Assembly (NCBI RefSeq): GCF_018873765.1
Contig: NC_057926.1
Location: forward strand, 36,378,946 to 36,442,945
DNA from: Telopea speciosissima
Taxonomy: Eukaryota > Streptophyta > Magnoliopsida > Proteales > Proteaceae
Direction of reading: 5' to 3'
DNA length: 64,000 nucleotides
Under the pieces are notes generated by a model. The model worked only from the letters and a program-made list of their open reading frames with translations, searched no databases and was not told where the DNA came from. Positions 57,783-64,000 of this stretch are shown here, piece after piece. Both the position numbers and the translations under genes were made by a program. The first letter of the stretch is position 1, and every line of letters starts with the position of its first letter.

Positions 57783-59400
57783 GTTTTTTTTTTTTTTTTG
57801 GTAGAAAGAAATTTTATTGCAAAGGGGAACAAGTTGAGCACAAGGCATCTTGGTTACATAAATCCAAGAGCCAAGGAGTGGAAGACTGCCAAACTGTCCT
57901 ACTTGTCAAGGACAGGGCTCTCCTGGCTAGGGTGTGAGCAACAGTGTTAATCACCCTAGGAATGCAAGCAAAAATACAAAAGTTGAGATTGTCAGCCATA
58001 GTCCTAATATCATGGAGAACTCCATCTAGCTCCAGGGGGGTACTGTGAGAATTACCATTGAGCAACCTGCTGACCATGTCGTTGTCTGACTCTATAATAA
58101 TCTCAGAGACTTCCTGCTCCACAGCCCAAAGTAAACCCAACCGAATAGCAGCTGCTTCGCCCAAGTTTACACTGGAGAACTCCATCCTATCAGAGATTGC
58201 AGCTACAGGATCACCCAAATAATTCCTTGCAACGAAGCCGATTCCACCCAAGTTGGTATTCGCCAATGTCGCAGCATCACAGTTCAGCTTGATGACCTGG
58301 TGGGGGGGTTTTTGCCACGCCTGAAGCAAAGTTGTCTGATCTTCCTCCAACCGAGTATCACTCTCAAATCCATACCGAATCTCTTCCAATTCCTGCTAGG
58401 CCTTCTGAGATTTGAAAACAACATCCACTGGACTCCACTCTTTACCATTAAAGTATAGGTCATTTCTAGCCAACCACAAGAACCAGCATATAAAAGAGGC
58501 TAAAGATAGAACTTCTCTGCTTCTTTGTTTGGAAGGAAACTTAAAGTTCTCCCAGTTCTGCAGAAATAGAGCTATAGATGGCGAAGTATCATCAGTCGGG
58601 GTGATGAAATTGAGGTCGCTCCCAAACCAAGTGGCTCTCGCAAAGGGGCACTCCAGTAAAACATGGTTAATAGATTCCTTTTCATATCCACATCTTCTGC
58701 AACTTGGATCAATAGGAATATTTCTCTTTGCCAGCCCTTCCCCCAACGGTATTCCTTCAGTGCAACACCTCCACAGAAAGTTTTTAATCTTCGGCCATGT
58801 CCTACATTGCCAAATACGCTTCCACACCGTGGGAGGAATTACTTCCCACTCCTTTCTGTTAGACAATGAAGCCTGGCCAGCCGCAAGGTGGTCTCGTTGA
58901 TTGACCTGAGTGTGGTAGGCAGTTTTCACAGAAAACTACCCATTTCTTGCACCTCCCCACACCTGCTTGTCATTCCTCGGGAATATGTTGAGATGAATTT
59001 GCTTGATGGCCGCTATATCCGGAGGGTGAAAGAACTCTCTCAGTAATTCCTCCTTCCAAACCCTATTAATGGGATCAATGAGCTCTGACACTTTGCTTAA
59101 ATTGCAGTTCACCGGCTTGGGATAACGGGTTTTCAACGTGGGGGAGGAGCGAATCCAATTATCTTCCCAGATCTTTATATCAGCTCCAGTTCCAACTTGC
59201 CAAAGTAAGCCATTTTGTAACACCTTCCTTCCAATAACAATACTTCGCCATGCCCAGGAGGGGCGATGGCCCACTGTAGCGTGAAGGAAATCAGAATTAG
59301 GATGATAGATGGCTTTAAGAAAACGGGCCCAAAGCGAGTTAGGGTCAGACCATAGACAAAGTTTATATGATAGGAAAGTAAGAGTAAATATACGCTAAAG
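57783..59400 (-). mobile_element. LINE-3, 5'-truncated non-LTR retrotransposon
   Basis: 1.6 kb in minus orientation ending in an 18-bp T run (57783-57800, the poly(A) tail). It is truncated near 59400 within the LINE ORF2 C-terminal half. It lies upstream of the NLR. Target duplication not certain. Confidence 0.85.
57814..59395 (-). pseudogene. LINE-3 ORF2 C-terminal part: zf-RVT and RNase H
   Basis: One frame with only two in-frame stops (TAG at about 58936 and 58396). In order: SDPNSLWARFLKAIYHPNS; GHRPSWAWRSI and GTGADIKIWEDNW, typical of plant LINE ORF2; zf-RVT with WKRIWQCRTWPKIKNFLWR and CRRCGYEKESINHVLLECPF; and an RNase H-like domain with LNCDAA, GEAAAIRLGL, IIESDNDMV and NTVAHTLARRA. 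The catalytic acidic positions are Asp, Glu and Asp, with His where LINE-2 has Asp. It ends CSTCSPLQ. The relative integrity suggests the youngest LINE here. Confidence 0.88.
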
Positions 59401-59939
59401 GGTGACTACTTTTTTTAAAGTTTGCTTGACTATCCCTCTCCAAACCCCACTTATTCAAAAGTAAGTCTTCGTAGCTTTTCTAAATCTTATAGTGGTGATG
59501 TGATACCACTATTCACTTTATCAAAAATAAGAAGTGGATACTGCTATTCTCAATTTATACATTTTCTTCAAGTAAATTTGGCAATTGCCAATGGTTCAAT
59601 AAAGCCACCGATCAAGAAAGGAGACACGGAAGAGATAAGTGTGTTTCAGGTTAAAGAAGAAGGAAATAATTGAGAATATCTTAAACTGATGCATCATTGA
59701 TTAGTCAGTAATCACACACCGAGTGGGCCAAATTAATGTGCTGTAGTAATTGATGCTTTTTTATGTTCATTGGTTTGTTCACTTAGGAGTTCGAATTATT
59801 TTCAGCTTTTTGATTAAGAAGAGTGCTAGTATTAGTGGTGATAAACGTCACACTTCACATAGCACCATTTCAATTTTGTATACCTTTTCTTCAATATTGG
59901 CTAGCATTCCTAGGTTGACACCGAGACTAGGATGAATCA

Positions 59940-60906
59940 CGGTCATAAAAAATTTTCTTCTGGCGTGTATTACATGCAGGGCTTCTGGTTAATAATTTTG
60001 TGTCGAAATGGAGTCAGGTCGATCTCACTTGTGCTCTCTATGACACTTATAATGAGACCATCTTGCATATCTTCCTCTCCTGTGATTGGGTTAAACATAT
60101 CTGGGCAGTTGGTCCAGTGGGTTTGAGGACGGAATTCATTTCTTCCCCCTCTATCAGTCATTTCTGCATTTCAATTTTTCTTAGCCGCCGACTTGATAAG
60201 AACTCCCTTATTTGATTTTTCTCTATTTTCATAATAACTTGTTATGTTGTTTGGTCTGTTAGAAACAATTTTCTTTTTAATGCTGTTAACCCTGATCCTC
60301 TCTCCGTGTTGCGGAAGATTAAACAATGGTTGATGGAGTTACATCTGGCCCCCCCTCATTTTAATTTGGATTATGTACTATGCAGTCATAATATTATCTC
60401 TTCTTGTCCTAATATTTGTTTACCTACTTTAGATTCTCCTATTTTGTTATGCGCATGATTTGATCCCAGAGACATAGGAGGTATAGATTACTCTGGTTGG
60501 GCTTTTTGCATTTTGCTACATGGCAAATCCTTTTTGTTGGCTACAGGGAAGATTAAATCTAGACATCCTCTGGAACCAGAATTAATTGGAATCCTCTATG
60601 GTTTGGACCTTGCCACTAAGAGAGGTGTGAAGCTGAAAGAAGTTTGGTGTTCCGATCCGGTGTTACCTGGACTTCTTCCAACTCCATCCTGTTCTCCTTG
60701 GCCTCTGGAAGTTCTAAACCTCTTTTTGCAAATAGGGGATCGAATCAAAGGGGTGTCTATCTCAAACAGTCCTGATTCCTCTCTCCGTCAATGGTTAAAA
60801 TGTTATAGTAGCTTAACTCTTATGACTGATACTTGTGCATTTGTAGACTCCTGTCTCTCACCTTCTTAAGTTATAAAATTTTCTTTTATTTCATAAAAAA
60901 AAAAAA
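59940..60906 (+). pseudogene. LINE-4 relic (zf-RVT and RNase H-like), plus strand
   Basis: Frames read FVSKWSQVDLTCALYD, then ETILHIFLSCDWVKHIW (zf-RVT type), a VVWSVRNNFLFN block near 60250, and after a stop DYSGWAFCILLHGKSF and ELIGILYGLDLATKRGV with the Glu position of an RNase H domain. It ends with a run of A (60895-60906). Frameshifted and 5'-truncated. Confidence 0.65.
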
Positions 60907-60984
60907 TTTCTCTTTTATTTCATTTGTAAAGTAGTTATATGTAAACAAATTTACTTTCCTACCTTCATTTTTTTTTGGTAAACA

Positions 60985-61160
60985 ATTTACTTTCCTACCT
61001 TCAAGAGAGAAAAGAAGAAAGATTCTTGTAAACCAATATGCTAGGTAGATTTCTTTTCCCCCACACTCTGTTGTAAACACAAATCCATTTGGTTTGAACT
61101 TTGAATGACAAAGGCCACAACGTCTGTTCCAAGAAATTTCTTCTCTACACCTCTTGATTT
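60985..61160 (-). repeat. Second copy of the NLR 5' flank
   Basis: Collinear with 56420-56640. The adjoining NLR coding region is absent, so this is either a relic of a tandem NLR duplicate or a shared transposon fragment. Confidence 0.6.
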
Positions 61161-61368
61161 GACAAAAGACTTGGACTATTAACCAAGGTGGTCAGAAAGG
61201 AAGGTGCAACCTCTCTTTTTTTCCAATGGTAAATGCCCATTACCTTTAATACTTTGGGGGTTAACTTGTCATCTCACCACAAGTTTTTTTTTTGGGGGGT
61301 TAAATCTCACTACAAATATATGCCATTAGAAAAAATAAGACCTAACAACCCAAACCATTGGGGGTAGG

Positions 61369-61555
61369 GGTGCAAGTTTTGGCCCTATTGGCCCGAACCC
61401 ACCCTGACCTACTTTGAGCCCGAACAGGGTCTGGGCTAAAGATTTTTTACCCTAAGGACAGGTTAGGTTTCTGGGCCAGGGTTGAGGCCTCGGCTTGAAC
61501 CCGACCCTGGTTTTGACCCTGATGTTGACCCTGGTTGTGTATAGGTTTAAATACA
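61369..61555. repeat. Short relative of the intron 4 repeat
   Basis: TAGGGGTGCAAG start, then GGCCCGAACCCACCCTGACC and GGGCCAGGGTTGAGGCC, words shared with 20110-20663. Confidence 0.55.
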
Positions 61556-61593
61556 CTTGTGCTACATGGGATAACTAAGTATAAATATAAAAA

Positions 61594-61670
61594 GAAAAAT
61601 TATCAGTGCCACCCCCTGATGTTTGCCTATATTTTAAAGCACACCCACTAACTACCATAATATCAACCGT
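61594..61670 (+). repeat. Left TIR of Mutator-like element C
   Basis: 77 bp, pairs with 63141-63217. The inner 35 bp are perfectly matched. Confidence 0.9.
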
Positions 61671-62202
61671 CTGCCCTGCTTTACCAAACTAATTCCACAC
61701 AGACCCCTTACATTTAGTTAAGAACTGTTAAGTGGTGATGTCAACAATTTAATATTTTTTAAATGACAATTCTGCCCTTCTTAGTGGCTGAAATACCTAA
61801 TCTACCCTTTCAATTAAAACACCCACAAACCTTCTTCCTCACACTCACCGACAACCTTTGAGAATCCACTACAACCTACCGTCTTGAAGAAACCTACTCC
61901 AGCGTTACAGCAGCCGGGCGTCAACCCACCACCATTGCTCGACAAAACTTAGTAAATTTTACTCGATGCATTACGTGCATTCACAACTACCCCGAAGAAA
62001 CCTTGACGACCAGTACCTCTTCAACTCATCTTCTCTACTCTGCAACTCCTTCTATTTCTTCTCTAATCTCAGGTGATTCCTATATTTCTTCTCTAGAAAA
62101 CTCTGGTTCTCAGAGCTATGGAATTGAAGGAGTCAAAACCGTAAGTTTGTGAGGAACAATGGCAACATTTGAGGAAGTTCCACCTGGCGATCCAAAGGCT
62201 GG

Positions 62203-62205
<3 letters not shown>

Positions 62206-62241
<36 letters not shown>
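62206..62241. repeat. (CT)n microsatellite
   Basis: About 18 CT units within Mutator-like element C. Confidence 0.9.
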
Positions 62242-62243
<2 letters not shown>

Positions 62244-62789
62244 TTTACCGTCGAATTCCTGAAATCGAGCCGCAACACCTGAAATTGTGCTAAGATACCC
62301 TGAAATTGATTTGTGACACCTGCTCTCTTGGCCTAAAATCGATCTGCAACACATGCTCTCTTGGACTGAAATCGAAGTGCTCCTGGTTCACCCTATTTCG
62401 CCTATTTTTCTGTTTGGTTACTCCGTATTTCCCAGTGAATCATAACCAGCGCTCCTTGTAAGTATTTTATTCTCCTCCTTGTCAAATCCATAATATAGTT
62501 TATTCTCCTCGAGTGTCAAGCCGATTAACACCTTGACATGTGGAGTTTGAATGTTTGGGTTGTATTTGATATCGAGTATAGCAGCACTAATCTAAACTAA
62601 ATGTGGTAAGATAAATGATGGTTATGTGGAGCACTTATTGATTAAATTGCTTTCTATGTGCCTGAAAATCGCTAGTACGTAACTGCAATTTTGGAAATGC
62701 AATTTTCTCTGCCAATGCTACTAATGGGTCGATATCCTACTACTGCAATACTAGATAGAATGGAGAGTATAGAATTATTTACAGTGACC

Positions 62790-63035
62790 GGAAATGGGTG
62801 GGGGAGAGAAGCTCAGGTAGCAGTGGCCAGAAATGGGTGGGGGAGGGATAGCAGGGGAAGGGGTGGGGGAGAGAGGCTCAGGTAGTCGGATAGCAAGGGA
62901 TGGGGGAGAGAAGCTCAAGTAGCTGGGCAGCAAGGGTGGGGAGAGAAGCTCAGGTAGCGGACAGGGGATGGGGAGAGAAGCTCAGGTAGTCGGACAGCAA
63001 GGGGTGGGGGAGAGAAGCTCAGGTAGCTATTTAAG
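62790..63035. repeat. G-rich minisatellite
   Basis: Six or so imperfect 35-45-bp units of the form GGGGGAGAGAAGCTCAGGTAG followed by CGGACAGCAAGGGG. The high G content could form quadruplexes. Confidence 0.8.
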
Positions 63036-63140
63036 TCTCCAATGGTAATAAATGATTTAGGAATAGGTTATTTATGCTATAGTGTTAAGGGTATTTTGGT
63101 CAAAGAAATTTCATAGGTTCACACCGTTCAAAAATGGGTA

Positions 63141-63217
63141 ACGGTTGATATTATGGTAGTTAGTGGGTGTGCTTTAATAAATAGGCAAACGTCAAGTGGT
63201 GGCGCTCATAATCTCCC
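63141..63217 (-). repeat. Right TIR of Mutator-like element C
   Basis: Reverse complement of 61594-61670, followed by the 9-bp duplication ATATAAAAA. Confidence 0.9.
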
Positions 63218-64000
63218 ATATAAAAAAGAATCTTAAATCTCAAAAAAAAAAAAAAAAAAAAGTCGGAGAGAAAGGGTTTAGGGTTTCGTCTTTGCAAATC
63301 TAATACAGCGACTAGTTCCTCTTTTCCCTATGGCCACTGTGCTTCCTTCCTTCCTCAAATAAGTTTTTTATTATTTTTTTTCATTTTCTACTTCTTATTT
63401 TCTTTCTTCTTCTCCTTCGTCTCGGTTTGTTTGTTTGTTTGTTTGTTTGTTTCTTCTTCTTCTTCTTCTTCTCATCTCCTCCTATTTTTGTTTCAAAAGA
63501 AGAAAAAAAAAATCGAAGAGAAAGAGAAGAATCTACCGACTACCGAGTACCTCCTGATAAACCCAAATTCACCTGACCAATCAGGGACTGCCACGTGTCC
63601 AAATCCAATAAGGAGGACCGGTTCAAGGTAAGAACCCAAAATGGAGAACCAAGTAAGGATTCAACCCACACCAAGCATGGGCACCCCGAGCGCGGACCGG
63701 CGCGGACTCGGACTTGGACTTGGGCATGACATCCCCGAACATGTCATGCCCACACACGTCATCTCCAAACACAAGCTCCCTCAGACCGCTATCAACAAGA
63801 TGGCATCGCCAAGTACTCTAGGCCACCGCCTATCAAGTCACGTGGAGTGAACGGACTCATGCACCATGAACCTTATCTACCACGTAGATAAGCCAATCCG
63901 TCAAGGATATCGGCTCCAATAGGACACCACGTCCTACAAGAAAGCAACTACTAAGCCAACCAAAGGCACTACATCTCTCGGGAAGACAACTCCCAGGTCT
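63218..64000. other. Poly(A), microsatellites and unassigned sequence
   Basis: An A run (63241-63260), then TTTAGGGTTT, (TTTG)n at about 63425-63452 and (CTT)n to 63473. From 63540 the sequence becomes GC-richer (GCGCGGACCGGCGCGGAC, CACGTGG, CTACCACGTAG) and resembles a retrotransposon LTR entering from beyond the window edge. That cannot be verified here. Frames at 63431 and 63641 are not credible genes. Confidence 0.4.

Larger units (their letters stand above)
61594..63217. mobile_element. Mutator-like element C
   Basis: 1.6-kb element with 77-bp terminal inverted repeats (61594-61670 and 63141-63217) and a perfect 9-bp duplication ATATAAAAA (61585-61593 and 63218-63226). The TIRs share CACCCCCTGA-type words with elements A and B but form a separate subgroup (CACCCACTAACTACCATAAT). 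No transposase. The interior carries a leader-like CT-rich segment, a (CT)n tract and a G-rich minisatellite. Confidence 0.92.

Noticed and set aside
62093..62354. Minus-strand frames with RERERERE repeats
   Set aside because: Translation of the (CT)n microsatellite.

Overview
The window is nuclear DNA of a flowering plant, probably a eudicot or other broad-leaved angiosperm. Evidence is AT-rich sequence, spliced genes with GT-AG introns, a plastid acyl-ACP thioesterase gene, a CC-NB-ARC-LRR resistance gene, and dense Ty1/copia, long-LTR, LINE and Mutator-like elements with methylation-type decay. No bacterial, organellar or CRISPR features were seen. The species cannot be named from sequence alone.

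Only one protein-coding host gene looks whole: a FATB-like acyl-ACP thioesterase on the minus strand (22479 to 19219, six exons, 368 codons including the stop). Decayed relatives surround it. One plus-strand pseudogene covers 30405-35400 (exons 1, 2 and part of 6). A second covers 44200-45951 (exons 3-6). Copies of the gene's 3' flank lie at 366-775, 15684-19218, 37681-37985 and 45952-49225, and a second copy of its 5' flank at 28300-29400. The underlying skeleton is therefore an old FATB duplication cluster with minus-strand copies on the left and plus-strand copies on the right, later inflated by transposons.

Layout. 1-775: nothing, then a FATB 3'-flank relic. 776-12045: an old copia RNase H region split by copia A (1162-5965, minus) and copia B (6231-11632, plus). 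12046-13641: Mutator-like element B. 13642-15683: unassigned. 15875-18887: Mutator-like element A, with a nested inverted LTR-like repeat. 19219-22983: FATB gene and promoter. 22987-28250: LINE-1 (minus), split by copia D (23212-27146, plus). 28300-30290: duplicated promoter and an inverted repeat. 30405-37985: FATB copy 2, split by copia C (31048-34798, minus) and LINE-2 (about 35466-37680). 37990-42250: a 3.0-kb solo LTR inside an older LTR of the same family. 42695-44006: several MITEs. 44200-49225: FATB copy 3 with a candidate 3.0-kb solo LTR in its 3' flank. 49226-52440: mostly unassigned. 52468-56285: CC-NB-ARC-LRR pseudogene (minus) with four 421-bp tandem LRR units. 56286-61560: NLR 5' flank, copia relic, LINE-3 (minus), LINE-4 (plus), and a second copy of the NLR 5' flank. 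61594-63217: Mutator-like element C. 63218-64000: poly(A), microsatellites and unassigned sequence.

Functionally the window would contribute one plastid fatty-acid chain-terminating enzyme. The NLR is broken by two frameshifts, stop codons and a deletion. All retroelements are broken, so they now act as structural and possibly regulatory sequence.
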